Counted from the stretch's first letter, positions 17,586-27,011 are shown. The stretch: DNA of 64,000 nucleotides from an uncultured Collinsella sp. (GCA_900552685.1 USAJ01000007.1:1-64000), one strand, 5' to 3'. The notes: generated by a model not told the origin, from the sequence alone. Numbers and translations: made by a program.

Positions 17586-18481
17586 TGAAGCTTTCGCATG
17601 AATCCAAGCTGCGCCTGGGCGTCGGCATCGGAGCGTTTGTGCTCATCATCGGGCTTGTCTTTGGCATTTCGCGGACATTGATTCATTTTGATGGTCCGTG
17701 GGATCTCGACGATGTTGTACCCGGCTTGTCTGGTATGGACGATGCGGTTGACGAGGACGATCTCTTGGATGACGGCAGCTATTCCGCTCGGCCTCAGCAA
17801 CTTTCGAGCGAAACGTTTGATGCCGACGCGTTCACATCGCTTGACCTGGATGTGACGTCGGGCACGGTCGAGGTCAAACACGTCTCCGGCGGGCCGGTGC
17901 GCGTAATTGAAAGCGGTCGCGTGGCAACGGGGACCGTTGCCTTCGATGCGGCAACCCAGAACCTGGCCGAAATCAAGGGCTCTACGCTCAAGATTCGCCA
18001 GTTCGATTGCGATGACGAGCGCGCCATTGACCGCACGGTTACCGTCGAACTGCCGCGCGAAGTTGCCGATAACCTTGTCGGCATTACGGCGAAGGTGGGA
18101 TCGGGCGACCTGGCGGTCGCGGACATTGCGTGCCATGATCTGGATATAACGTTGAATTCGGGAGACGTTGAGTTTACGGGCACCGTGACCGACACCCTGA
18201 ATGCCGAGGTCGGTTCGGGCGACATGACGTTCGAGCTCTACCAGGCGCCCGCGAAGTCGATGGACGTGAGCGTGGGCTCGGGCGATGTGGAGATGACGGT
18301 TCCGAGCTCTACGGGCTTTAAGGCGAGCCTCACCGTGGGCAGCGGCGATTTCGAGAGCGATTTCCTTCCGCTTGGCTACGATGGCGAGACCATATTGAAT
18401 CTTGAATTCGACAACGGCGATAAGTCTGCCACGTATCGTTTTGAGGTTGGTTCGGGTGACATGTCGTTTGATTCAGAGTGA
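17582..18481 (+). CDS. DUF4097-family membrane-anchored beta-helix protein
   Basis: A 299-residue protein. One N-terminal membrane helix (about residues 12-32) is followed by an acidic linker and a repetitive beta-rich domain with recurring VGSGD(L/M/V/F) units (five or more between about 160 and 295). This is the DUF4097/LiaG-like family of adhesin-like right-handed beta solenoids found beside envelope-stress regulators. It starts within the stop codon of the XRE gene, so translation is coupled. The repeats probably lie outside the membrane. Confidence 0.88.
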   Translation: MMKLSHESKLRLGVGIGAFVLIIGLVFGISRTLIHFDGPWDLDDVVPGLSGMDDAVDEDDLLDDGSYSARPQQLSSETFDADAFTSLDLDVTSGTVEVKHVSGGPVRVIESGRVATGTVAFDAATQNLAEIKGSTLKIRQFDCDDERAIDRTVTVELPREVADNLVGITAKVGSGDLAVADIACHDLDITLNSGDVEFTGTVTDTLNAEVGSGDMTFELYQAPAKSMDVSVGSGDVEMTVPSSTGFKASLTVGSGDFESDFLPLGYDGETILNLEFDNGDKSATYRFEVGSGDMSFDSE

Positions 18482-18527
18482 CGGGTGGTTATCGAAGACT
18501 TATAAACCATAGACGCGCTGTTTGATG

Positions 18528-18568
18528 AAGGCGCCGAAGCCGAGATCGGCTTCGGCGCCTTTGCCTTT
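18528..18568 (+). terminator. Rho-independent terminator after the DUF4097 gene
   Basis: GGCGCCGAAGCC pairs with GGCTTCGGCGCC around GAGAT and is followed by TTTGCCTTT. It separates the regulator pair from elp3. Confidence 0.85.
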
Positions 18569-18579
18569 ACAATGGGGGC

Positions 18580-20487
18580 ATGGAACAGATTATCTTGAAC
18601 ATACTCGAGGCCCTGCGTTGCGGCGAGACCGTAGACGACAAGGCGCTCGTCAAACTGATACATGCCGAGGCGCGCCGCGAGGGTGCCGACAAACGCGATT
18701 TGGCCAAGCGCCGTCTGCTGCCGTTCTACCAGCGGGTTAAACGTGAGGAGCCGGCTCGTTGGGCTGGATGGAATGTCGATGCGGAGCTGGAGCGTCAACT
18801 GCTGCAGGTGCTACGCATGAAGCCTCGTCGCACGGCTTCGGGCGTGGCGACCATTACCGTCATCACCAAGCCCTGGCCGTGCTCGGGCGATTGCCTGTTT
18901 TGCCCCAACGACCTGCGCATGCCTAAAAGCTATCTGCACGCCGAGCCGGCATGCGCCCGTGCGGAGCAAAACTGCTTCGACCCGTATCTGCAGGTGAGCG
19001 CTCGCCTGACCGCGCTTTCGCAGATGGGTCATGCGACCGATAAGATCGAGCTCATCGTGCTCGGTGGCACCTGGAGCGACTATCCGCAAGGGTATCAAAC
19101 GTGGTTTATGTCGGAGCTTTTCCGTGCGCTGAACGATGACGCCGTTGCTGGCGTGGCAGCTAACCCCATGTTGGCGCGTCCGGGCATCAGTCGTGCCGAG
19201 GCGGGGCGCCTGCTCGATGACGCGCCCGCCGATGCCCTGCCGCCGGTGGTAGCGGCGCGCCGCGAGCGCTATCGGGCTGCCGGCATTGCGACCGACGAGG
19301 CTGAGCTTGCTGCCGGCGTTGCCGACGAGCAGGAGCGTGTGGATGCTGCCGTGGGCGGCTATAACCGCGCGGTGCGTCGTCTGTACGGCCCCGGTACGCC
19401 GTGGGGCGAGGTTGCCGAGTGGCAGGCGGCAACGATGGAGGAGCTCGAGCGCCAGCAGCGCATCAACGAGACGGCGAAGCATCGCGTGGTGGGGCTCGTT
19501 ATCGAGACACGCCCCGATGCCGTAACGCCGCAGGCCCTCACACTTATCCGCCGCTTGGGCTGCACCAAGATTCAGATGGGTATTCAGAGTCTTGACCAGC
19601 ATCTACTCGATATCAACGAGCGCCGCATTTCGGTGGCGCAGATCGAGCGAGCGTTTTCGCTCGCGCGCCTGTTTGGCTTTAAGATCCACGCGCACTTTAT
19701 GCTCAACTTGCTGGGCGCCACGCCTGATGGGGACAAGCGCGACTACGAGCGCTTTATGACCGAGGGCGCCTTTATGCCCGACGAGGTCAAGGTCTACCCG
19801 TGCGCGCTCATCGAGGGCTCGCATCTGGTGGGCTGTTACGAGCGTGGCGAGTGGCGCCCCTATACCGAGGACGAGCTGCTCGATGTGTTGGCCGACGACA
19901 TCGTGGTGACGCCGGCGTTCTGCCGCATCAGCCGCATGATCCGCGACTTTAGCTCCGATGACATCATGGTGGGCAACAAGAAACCCAACCTGCGTCAGCT
20001 CGTTGAGAACCGCCTGGCTGCTCGGGGTGACGGTGCGACGGTGCGTGAGATTCGCTATCGCGAGATCAGCACGGCGGGCGCCGACCTGGACGAGTTGACC
20101 CTTGACGAGGAAGTGGCGTACGAGACGCCGGTGACGCGCGAGCGCTTTTTGCAGTGGGTGACACCGCAGGGCAAAATCGCGGGCTTTTTGCGCCTGTCGC
20201 TGCCCGACCGCGCGTTTGTTGCCGCGCATGCGGGCGAGTTGCCGACGGTGTCGGACGAGGCGATGATTCGCGAGGTTCACGTGTATGGCATGGCGGCGCG
20301 CGTGGGCGATCAAGGCCAGGCGGCGCAGCATCATGGGTTGGGTCGTTTGCTCGTAGAGCGTGCGTGCGAGATTGCCCGGGATGCGGGTTATGCGCGTATC
20401 AACGTGATTAGCGCGATTGGCACACGTGAGTACTATCGTCATCTTGGATTTTATGACCATGGCCTTTATCTGCAAAAGGAGCTCTAG
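18580..20487 (+). CDS. elp3: tRNA uridine-34 modification enzyme Elp3 (radical SAM/GNAT)
   Basis: A 635-residue bacterial Elp3. The radical-SAM cluster cysteines are C101, C105 and C108 in PCSGDCLFCPN, followed by the family signatures RMPKSYL and GGTWSDYP. An insertion of roughly 100 residues (about 185-290) precedes the second half of the barrel (ETRPDAVTPQ). The C-terminal GNAT acetyltransferase (about 540-635) has the acetyl-CoA loop HHGLGRLL. Elp3 uses acetyl-CoA and radical SAM chemistry to install carboxymethyl on wobble uridine. The CX3CX2C spacing is that of bacterial rather than yeast Elp3. The next gene starts on the base after its stop. Confidence 0.93.
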   Translation: MEQIILNILEALRCGETVDDKALVKLIHAEARREGADKRDLAKRRLLPFYQRVKREEPARWAGWNVDAELERQLLQVLRMKPRRTASGVATITVITKPWPCSGDCLFCPNDLRMPKSYLHAEPACARAEQNCFDPYLQVSARLTALSQMGHATDKIELIVLGGTWSDYPQGYQTWFMSELFRALNDDAVAGVAANPMLARPGISRAEAGRLLDDAPADALPPVVAARRERYRAAGIATDEAELAAGVADEQERVDAAVGGYNRAVRRLYGPGTPWGEVAEWQAATMEELERQQRINETAKHRVVGLVIETRPDAVTPQALTLIRRLGCTKIQMGIQSLDQHLLDINERRISVAQIERAFSLARLFGFKIHAHFMLNLLGATPDGDKRDYERFMTEGAFMPDEVKVYPCALIEGSHLVGCYERGEWRPYTEDELLDVLADDIVVTPAFCRISRMIRDFSSDDIMVGNKKPNLRQLVENRLAARGDGATVREIRYREISTAGADLDELTLDEEVAYETPVTRERFLQWVTPQGKIAGFLRLSLPDRAFVAAHAGELPTVSDEAMIREVHVYGMAARVGDQGQAAQHHGLGRLLVERACEIARDAGYARINVISAIGTREYYRHLGFYDHGLYLQKEL

Positions 20488-21366
20488 ATGAACAAGCCGA
20501 GTGTTTCTGCCGGCGTCGTTGCCGGCGTTGCTCTGGGGGCCGCGGCGCTTGGCGCGGCCGCTGTCGCTGTCCGTGCTGCCTGTCTGCAGGTTGCGCGAAC
20601 CCGCAATGGGTTGGCGCGTGTGAAACGCGTGCACGATGAGGGCGGCGACGAAGTCCGTGTATTGGTGCAAGGCGGCGTTTACCAAAGCGCAAGCTACGTT
20701 GGCGAGCGTTGGGCGGAGCCCGTTTTTGCGTACTATCGCGCGTTTGACGACGTGTTTGAGGCTGAGGACGCAATGCGTGATGCTTACGGGCATGGTATCG
20801 ACCGTATGCTCATGCTGGGCGGCGGCGGGTTTGCCTATCCCAAGTTTGCACTGATGTCGCACGAGAGCTTGCGCATGGACGTCGTTGAGTACGATGCCGA
20901 GATTACGCGCCTGGCGCGCCGTTGGTTCTACCTGGACGAGCTGGAGCGCACGGTGGGCGATCGCCTGCGAGTGATTACCGCTGAGGCTCGCTCGTATCTG
21001 GGCGTGACGAGCGTGGGTCATCGTCGCTACGACGTGGTCGTGAGCGATTGCTTTGGCGGTGCCGAGCCCGTAAGCGAGCTGGCGACGGTTGAGGCATTGC
21101 GTTTGGTGCGAGGCAGCCTGAACCCCGGGGGCATCTATGTTGCCAATATCGTGAGTGCGAACAGGGGGAGCGACGTGACGTTCCTGCGCGATTGCGTTGC
21201 CGCGGCACTCGAGGTATTCGCCCACGCCTGGGTGGTCCCATGCGGCGATGCGGAGTTCGGCGGCGAGGAAAACTACCTGCTCGTCGCCAGTGACGGCGAC
21301 TATGCCTTTGCCGAAGCTGTGCCCTTCGACACCGACTTCCTCGGCACCGTCCTTCACGACAAGTAA
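20488..21366 (+). CDS. Spermidine synthase-like protein with N-terminal membrane helix
   Basis: A 292-residue protein. A glycine/alanine-rich N-terminal hydrophobic segment (residues 7-33) precedes a polyamine-synthase-like Rossmann domain with GGGGFAYPK (from residue 111), VVEYDAEI, and DVVVSDCFGG in place of the catalytic aspartate loop. These proteins resemble SpeE but often lack polyamine specificity, so the product is uncertain. The gene begins immediately after the elp3 stop and is surely cotranscribed with it. Confidence 0.82.
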   Translation: MNKPSVSAGVVAGVALGAAALGAAAVAVRAACLQVARTRNGLARVKRVHDEGGDEVRVLVQGGVYQSASYVGERWAEPVFAYYRAFDDVFEAEDAMRDAYGHGIDRMLMLGGGGFAYPKFALMSHESLRMDVVEYDAEITRLARRWFYLDELERTVGDRLRVITAEARSYLGVTSVGHRRYDVVVSDCFGGAEPVSELATVEALRLVRGSLNPGGIYVANIVSANRGSDVTFLRDCVAAALEVFAHAWVVPCGDAEFGGEENYLLVASDGDYAFAEAVPFDTDFLGTVLHDK

Positions 21367-21392
21367 GTCTCTCCGTCCCAAAAAGACGGGTC

Positions 21393-23837
21393 TTAGGCGT
21401 GGTCGCTCCAGCTGCGGACACGCTGCTTCATGCCCTCTATGTCGAGCACGCCTTCGGCAAAGCCCTTGCGTACGAGCTCTTCGGGAACAAACTCGTCGTA
21501 GCGATCAAAATAAGGCACCTCGCCAGGATAGACGAGCTCGATGGGATCAAAGTCCTTCTCGGCCTCGGCGGCGAGCGCCTCAAAGAACGTCTCCTCGTCG
21601 GCCTTCATCTTAAACTGCATAAAGTACGGGCGTGATGGGTCGAGTCCGCGAAGGCCCAGCTCCGCGGCACATTTAATCTTGAGCATGCGCTCGAGCGCCA
21701 AAAAGGCGTAGCTGCCCAGCCAGGGGAAGAGCACCCAGGTGTCGCCGCCCAGGTTAATGAGCGGTTTAGTTCCCGCACCCGAAATCTCGGCCGTATGGCG
21801 AGCCTGCGCCAAGCGGGCCCGTGCGTTACCCATGAGGTACGGATATGTCGCGTGCTCGTTGAGCGCCTTGCGCATGCGCTCGAGTACGTGTGTATTGATG
21901 TCGCCGGGGCAGTCGCCAAAGTAGGCCGGCACCCGGCCCTTGACCTGCGTGGCAAAGACGGTGTGGCGCTTCCAGTCCACTTCCTCGACAATCCAGCAGT
22001 GTCCGGCGATGGCGATGCGCTCACCGGGCGGTGGCGGATTGACGATCGTGCCCAACTCGGCCGACTCGCTGCGAACGGTGAACTCCTCGTTTTCCTGGAA
22101 CACGGCGTAAAACTTAAAGTTGTTAATGATGCGCTCGCCCGCGAGGCCCACAATGAGCCCACCGCCCTCGGTGACCTGGATGTGGTCGATCTTGATGAGG
22201 TGGCGCAGCAGTACGCGATAGTCATCGGCCGAGACGCGGCGGAAATAGCTGAGCGTGAGCACGCGCTGGGCAAGTTCGGCAGGCGTGAGCTCGCCGGTGC
22301 TGGCGAGGGTCGACATGGTCTGGTGATAGAGCAGGCTGTAGGGGAGTCGATCGAGCTCGGGCGGCTCGACCCACTTTTCCTCGCGATAGAGTTGTACGAG
22401 CGCGATGCCCTGGAGGAGCTTCCAAGGTATCGTTTCAGGCATCATCGTGCGCGGCTCGGGCTCTTCCTCGCGCATGACAAACCACATCTCGGGCGGAAGA
22501 TCGCGGCGTCCCGTGCGCCCCATGCGCTGCAAAAAGGAGCTGACGGTAAACGGTGCATCGATCTGGAACGCGCGCTCCAGGCGACCGATATCAATGCCGA
22601 GCTCCAGCGTGGAGGTGGTGACGGTTGTCTGTGCCTGTTCCTCGTCGCGCATGAGCTCTTCTGCCGTCTCGCGTAGCGATGCCGAGAGGTTGCCGTGATG
22701 GATAAGGAAGCGGTCGGGCTCGTGCCGGCTCTCGCAGTAGCTACGCAGCATGGAGCATACGGCCTCTGCCTCCTCGCGCGAGTTGGCAAAGACCAAGCAC
22801 TTTCGGCCGCGCGTGTGCTCAAAGATATATCCCATACCGGGGTCGGCGTTGTCTGGTGCTGTATCGGTGGGGTTGAGTAATGCCTGTTCGGGTGCTTGGG
22901 GGATGTCGACTTCGCCCTCGGGGGCCGAGGAAGCTTGGCGGTCCTTGGGAGCGGCCTTGCCCTGTGCCCGCTCACGACGTTGACGGCGCTCCTCTTGTGT
23001 GAGCTGTCCGCTGTGACGCATGTCTTGGGCGCCGGCGGGCAGTGCCGCGGATGCCGCCGCATCGATGCGCTCGCACGCAAGCACTTCGGCCTCTTGAGGA
23101 CCTGTACCCATGAATCCCCGCTGCTGCGCCTGGGGGCCCGAGTTGTAGAAGTGCTCCATGGAGATACGCCACACGCGGCGCGGCTCCTCAAAGCGGGGGA
23201 TGACGCAGTCGCGTCCCGTTCCCTGCGACAAGAAGGCACCCGTGCGCTCGGGGTCGCCGATGGTAGCCGAAAGGCCAATGCGGCGAGGCTGCACGCCGGC
23301 CATGCGCGAGAGTCGCTCGATAAGGCAGAGCGTTTGCCCGCCGCGGTCGCCGCGCATGAGCGAGTGGACCTCATCGATGACCACGTAGCGCAGGTCGCAA
23401 AACATGCGCGGGATCGCCATGTGCTTATGGATTAAAAGCGCTTCGAGTGACTCGGGTGTAATCTGCAGGATGCCGCTCGGTTTTTTAATGAGCTTAGCCT
23501 TGTGCGACTGCGAGACATCGCCATGCCAGTGCCAGACAGGGATATCGGCCTCTTCGCAGAGGTCGTTGAGGCGGACGAACTGATCATTGATGAGCGCTTT
23601 GAGGGGGCCGATGTAGAGGGCGCCCACGCTCGCGGGCGGGTTCTCCCAAAACTCGGTCAGGATGGGAAAGAAGGCTGCCTCGGTTTTGCCGGAAGCTGTG
23701 GATGCCGTTAGGAGCACATTGTCTTGTGTGTTAAAGATGGCATCTGCCGCCGCAACCTGGATAGAGCGCAGACTCTCCCAATCGTGGGAGTAGATGAAGT
23801 CTTGGATAAACGGAGCATATCGGTCAAAGGCGTTCAC
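21393..23837 (-). CDS. DEVH-box helicase, Shango SngC-like
   Basis: An 814-residue superfamily 2 helicase. It has TASGKT Walker A (about 47-52), the DEVH box (155-158), LSATIG and QRMGRTGRR (437-445). A low-complexity insertion of about 100 residues rich in A/Q/R/P lies at about 234-334. Residues after 460 resemble Lhr-type C-terminal domains. The GTG at 23837 is chosen because AGGGGAGG lies directly upstream; an arginine-rich in-frame extension to 24086 would overlap the ATPase gene. Third gene of a minus-strand set with a DUF2791 ATPase and a TerB-domain protein, the composition of the Shango anti-phage system; it is the presumed effector or DNA translocase. Confidence 0.85.
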   Translation of the reverse strand: MNAFDRYAPFIQDFIYSHDWESLRSIQVAAADAIFNTQDNVLLTASTASGKTEAAFFPILTEFWENPPASVGALYIGPLKALINDQFVRLNDLCEEADIPVWHWHGDVSQSHKAKLIKKPSGILQITPESLEALLIHKHMAIPRMFCDLRYVVIDEVHSLMRGDRGGQTLCLIERLSRMAGVQPRRIGLSATIGDPERTGAFLSQGTGRDCVIPRFEEPRRVWRISMEHFYNSGPQAQQRGFMGTGPQEAEVLACERIDAAASAALPAGAQDMRHSGQLTQEERRQRRERAQGKAAPKDRQASSAPEGEVDIPQAPEQALLNPTDTAPDNADPGMGYIFEHTRGRKCLVFANSREEAEAVCSMLRSYCESRHEPDRFLIHHGNLSASLRETAEELMRDEEQAQTTVTTSTLELGIDIGRLERAFQIDAPFTVSSFLQRMGRTGRRDLPPEMWFVMREEEPEPRTMMPETIPWKLLQGIALVQLYREEKWVEPPELDRLPYSLLYHQTMSTLASTGELTPAELAQRVLTLSYFRRVSADDYRVLLRHLIKIDHIQVTEGGGLIVGLAGERIINNFKFYAVFQENEEFTVRSESAELGTIVNPPPPGERIAIAGHCWIVEEVDWKRHTVFATQVKGRVPAYFGDCPGDINTHVLERMRKALNEHATYPYLMGNARARLAQARHTAEISGAGTKPLINLGGDTWVLFPWLGSYAFLALERMLKIKCAAELGLRGLDPSRPYFMQFKMKADEETFFEALAAEAEKDFDPIELVYPGEVPYFDRYDEFVPEELVRKGFAEGVLDIEGMKQRVRSWSDHA

Positions 23838-23921
23838 GGGGCCTCCCCTCAAATACGAACCTCTCAATGCGGTTGGCAATGGTTTGCTGCATTGCTGTCT
23901 CAACGTTTGTGCAGATAAAAG

Positions 23922-23952
23922 CTGCCAAAATAGACCTGTCCCTTTTTGGCAG
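23922..23952. repeat. Palindromic repeat with GGGACAGG core in the defence operon
   Basis: CTGCCAAAA (23922-23930) pairs with TTTTGGCAG (23944-23952) around a loop containing ACCTGTCCC. It ends 1 bp short of the ATPase stop codon, between the second and third genes of the operon. The core matches the hairpin at 10021-10057 although the arms differ, which suggests one repeat superfamily. It could modulate the ratio of ATPase to helicase. Confidence 0.65.
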
Positions 23953-23953
23953 G

Positions 23954-25258
23954 TTAGATGGTGAATTCGGCGAAGTTGCGGTCGCCGTCTGCGGTGCCGG
24001 TGTCGCCTGTTGCGGCTGCCGGTGCCAGCGCGTCGCCGCCGACGCTTTGCAGCAACTCGGCCACGTTTGCATCGGGGTTCTGGCACAGGATATCGAGCAG
24101 CTCGATAAAGTCACGGATGACCTCACGCGGCGTCAGGTGCGTATCGGCTCCCACGCGGCCAAACTCAATCTTGAGAAAGTCTACCAAGTCGTTCTCGGTA
24201 AGCGTGGGCGTCCAGCCAAAGTATCCGGCATGGATCTGCATGAGTTTTTCGATCAGCACCAGCAACTCCTCGTAGGTGAGTGGCTGCAGGCGGATGATGG
24301 GCGCGAGCATGTCCTTAAGGTCCTTGCGTGCAAAGCGGCCCTGAGCGAGTCGACTTCGCAGGGCCTCGTAGGAGAACACGCCACGGCGGCGGTCTTCGAT
24401 GGAGGTTGGCGTGCCGCCCATGATCATGCCCAGGTACTGCGCCTTGCCCTGGAGCGTGTCGTTGTACATGGTCAGGATCTTCTCGTAGTTGTATTGGCGC
24501 GTGATGGCGTTGGGAATCTTATACAGATTCACGAGCTCGTCGATGAGCACCAGCATGCCCTTGTAGCCGCTGCAGACCAAAAAGCGCGCAATGAGCTTAA
24601 CGTAGTCGTACCAGTCGTCATCGCTGATGATGGTCGAGGAGCCCAGCTCGGCGCGTGCCTCACTCTTGGTGCGGTACTCGCCACGAATCCATTTGGTCAC
24701 GCGGCTCATAGCTTCTTCGTCGCCCTCGGATACGGCCGCGCGGTAGCGGCGGAGCATACGGGCGAAGTCGAAGCCGTGGACCATTTCCTCGAGCGGGGCC
24801 AGTTGGGCATTGACGGCAGACTCATCGGCATCGGCACACGAGGCGACCCAGCGATCCAGGATAAGGTTGAGCGCACCGCCCTCGGGGCGCGTTTTAGTCG
24901 ATATGTTGCGGATGAGCTCACGGTAGGTGGCAAGGCCCTGCCCCTGGCCGCCCTGCAGGCGGCGCTCAGGGGATAGGTCGGCATCGGCGACGACGAATCC
25001 CTCACCCATGGCGTGCGTGCGGATGGTCTGGAGCAAAAAGCTCTTGCCGGCTCCGTAGCGACCGACCAGAAAGCGGAAGCTCGCGCCGCCGTCGGCGATG
25101 AGACTCAGGTCGGTGAGCAGGGCGCGGATCTCTACCTCGCGCCCTACGGTGATGTAGGGAAGGCCGATGCGCGGGACCACGCCGCCCTTGAGCGAGTTGA
25201 GAATGACGGCGGCGACGCGCTTGGGCACACGGGGTGCTGCGGATGTGGTATCACTCAT
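23954..25258 (-). CDS. DUF2791/BREX-type ATP-binding protein, Shango SngB-like
   Basis: A 434-residue P-loop ATPase of the DUF2791 family (PF10923; also called BrxD or BREX ATP-binding domain). Walker A is GRYGAGKS (66-73) and Walker B is MLVLIDE (235-241). A C-terminal tail rich in alanine and aspartate ends the protein. In BREX type 2 the homologue BrxD pairs with a helicase; here the partners are a helicase and a TerB-domain protein, as in Shango. Its ATG lies 8 bp inside the upstream gene, so translation is coupled. ATP-driven signalling or loading of the helicase is inferred. Confidence 0.88.
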   Translation of the reverse strand: MSDTTSAAPRVPKRVAAVILNSLKGGVVPRIGLPYITVGREVEIRALLTDLSLIADGGASFRFLVGRYGAGKSFLLQTIRTHAMGEGFVVADADLSPERRLQGGQGQGLATYRELIRNISTKTRPEGGALNLILDRWVASCADADESAVNAQLAPLEEMVHGFDFARMLRRYRAAVSEGDEEAMSRVTKWIRGEYRTKSEARAELGSSTIISDDDWYDYVKLIARFLVCSGYKGMLVLIDELVNLYKIPNAITRQYNYEKILTMYNDTLQGKAQYLGMIMGGTPTSIEDRRRGVFSYEALRSRLAQGRFARKDLKDMLAPIIRLQPLTYEELLVLIEKLMQIHAGYFGWTPTLTENDLVDFLKIEFGRVGADTHLTPREVIRDFIELLDILCQNPDANVAELLQSVGGDALAPAAATGDTGTADGDRNFAEFTI

Positions 25259-27011
25259 GGTCTAGGTATCCTCTCACGTCTGCTTCGTAGTCCTCGATAA
25301 TGTGCGGTCCTGCCGCGCCAAATTCAATTACGGTGTCACCCACCAGGTCAAAGAGCGCCTCGTTGATGGTATCGACGAGCATGTCCTCGCTTTTGCCCGA
25401 CTGTGCCACCGCCAATGCCGTCTGGGCCGTGTTCTGCTCGAGCAACGCGCGGAGATAGGCGTCTGCGGCAGGCGCGAGTTCGTTCGTGGCGTCAGCGGGC
25501 GCAGCAGCTGCGAACACGGGCGTCGGTGCGAGGAGCGTTGCCACGACGCCAAACTCTTCGGTGGAGACAGTCGGCTCGTCGGGTTCGTCTTGCCGTGTGG
25601 CCATCTCGCCAGGTCCGGCGGACATGCTGGGCGTAGACTCGGTGTTCGGTTGCTCGATAAGCGTCGCCTCGGCTTCCATAGGCACATCATCCTCGCGCTC
25701 CTCATCAATCAAAAGCGCTTCACGCGTTTGCGCGGCGGCGCTCCGAATGTGCCCCAGCTGACTCAAATCGATATCGATCTTGACAGGCTGGTGCGCGGCG
25801 TCCCACGAAAGCCATGCCACGATCTCGTCATCGATGATCTTGGCCAGATATTTGGGGACCTTCTCCTCCTTTAGGGGGTGGGTGGGGTCTAGGGCCAGGC
25901 GCAGGCGTTGGTCGCAGGCGCGCATCATCTCACCGAGCTTGCTACTTTTTTGTCTGCTGCCGTGGATGCGCATGCATTCCCAAAAGCCATTTTGGCAGCG
26001 ATAGATGTGAATGGGGTCCAGGCGATATTCGCAGTCCTCGTGGCGCTCGGGCGCAAAGAACACGGCCGAGGCAAACATGGTGTAGGGCATGGCCGTCTCC
26101 TCCCCAAACAAGCTCGCTACGATGCCGGTCTTTCGGTGCGTGTCATAGTAGCGCGCCATACGGACATACACGGCGCATGCCACGTGGCGCAGGTCGCGAT
26201 GGTGGGAACGGTCGAGCCGTGAGTTATTCAGGTTGTACGTGGAGAGGGCGTTTATAGCGGTCATGAGTCGCTCCTCGCCTGCCTCGTCGGGCGGAAGGGG
26301 GAGCGTGGGCTCGGAGGTCTTGCGACGCGCAGGCGCCAGGTCTGACGGCGTTGGCGCGGGCGCAAGGTCTCGCGCCGCACGCCGCAGCTCGATAAGGGCG
26401 TTATCGAACATGACGGTTTTAGAGTCGCGAAGCAGCTTGGGGTCGAGTCCGTGGAACACGGCGTAGTCCTGCAGCCACACGCGTGCGAACCGGTCGATGC
26501 CGGGTTCAAAGGCGCGATAGGCATCCCAAAAGGCCTTGATTTTGTTAAAACCATCGAGTGGGTCATCTACGCCAATGCCGCAGATCAGCTCATAGAGATA
26601 CAGAAAGGCAAAGGACGTAGACGTTTCCTCGACGGTTCCGCGGCGCACTTGGGTGCGCCAGGTAAAATAGCCGCGCAGCTGCCGATCGCTCATGGCGTTA
26701 TAGGTGGGAAAGTACGACTTGAATGTGCCGTTGTAGGGACAGTCGTCCTCAAAGTCGGCCATCAGCAGGCCTTGGCGGTAGAAAAGCTCGGCTTCCGAAA
26801 GCCAACGTCCCGCGCCACCCTTGGGGTCTTCTTGCCAACGCGATATCTCACGCATTTTGCGGTACTGGTCAGGAAGGAAGTTCTGCATCTGACGACCGGT
26901 TTTGAGAATCGGCTCGTCAGCATAGACTTCGTTTGAGAAGCGAGCAGACTGATGGGTCCGGGCCTCGGCCATAATGCGCTCGATGAGCATCTTGTTGTCC
27001 TGGTCGGCCAC
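25251..27011 (-). CDS. TerB-N/TerB-C domain protein, Shango SngA-like
   Basis: A 586-residue cytoplasmic protein. The N-terminal half (about 50-230) has the aromatic-rich TerB-N pattern (YRQGLLMADFEDDCPY, YFPTYNAMSDRQLRGYF, WRTQVR). A proline-rich linker near 225-245 and an acidic region near 440-500 are followed by a C-terminal TerB-C-like segment. TerB-N/TerB-C proteins occur in predicted stress and anti-phage systems and form SngA in Shango. The start is GTG behind AGGAG. It heads the three-gene operon, with a SOS-like box at the promoter. No enzymatic motif is visible; a scaffold or sensor role is inference. Confidence 0.85.
   Translation of the reverse strand: MADQDNKMLIERIMAEARTHQSARFSNEVYADEPILKTGRQMQNFLPDQYRKMREISRWQEDPKGGAGRWLSEAELFYRQGLLMADFEDDCPYNGTFKSYFPTYNAMSDRQLRGYFTWRTQVRRGTVEETSTSFAFLYLYELICGIGVDDPLDGFNKIKAFWDAYRAFEPGIDRFARVWLQDYAVFHGLDPKLLRDSKTVMFDNALIELRRAARDLAPAPTPSDLAPARRKTSEPTLPLPPDEAGEERLMTAINALSTYNLNNSRLDRSHHRDLRHVACAVYVRMARYYDTHRKTGIVASLFGEETAMPYTMFASAVFFAPERHEDCEYRLDPIHIYRCQNGFWECMRIHGSRQKSSKLGEMMRACDQRLRLALDPTHPLKEEKVPKYLAKIIDDEIVAWLSWDAAHQPVKIDIDLSQLGHIRSAAAQTREALLIDEEREDDVPMEAEATLIEQPNTESTPSMSAGPGEMATRQDEPDEPTVSTEEFGVVATLLAPTPVFAAAAPADATNELAPAADAYLRALLEQNTAQTALAVAQSGKSEDMLVDTINEALFDLVGDTVIEFGAAGPHIIEDYEADVRGYLDHE

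Noticed and set aside
23838..24086. N-terminal extension of the defence helicase
   Set aside because: It would overlap the ATPase gene, is arginine/histidine-rich with no homology-like pattern, and a GTG with a strong ribosome site starts after it.
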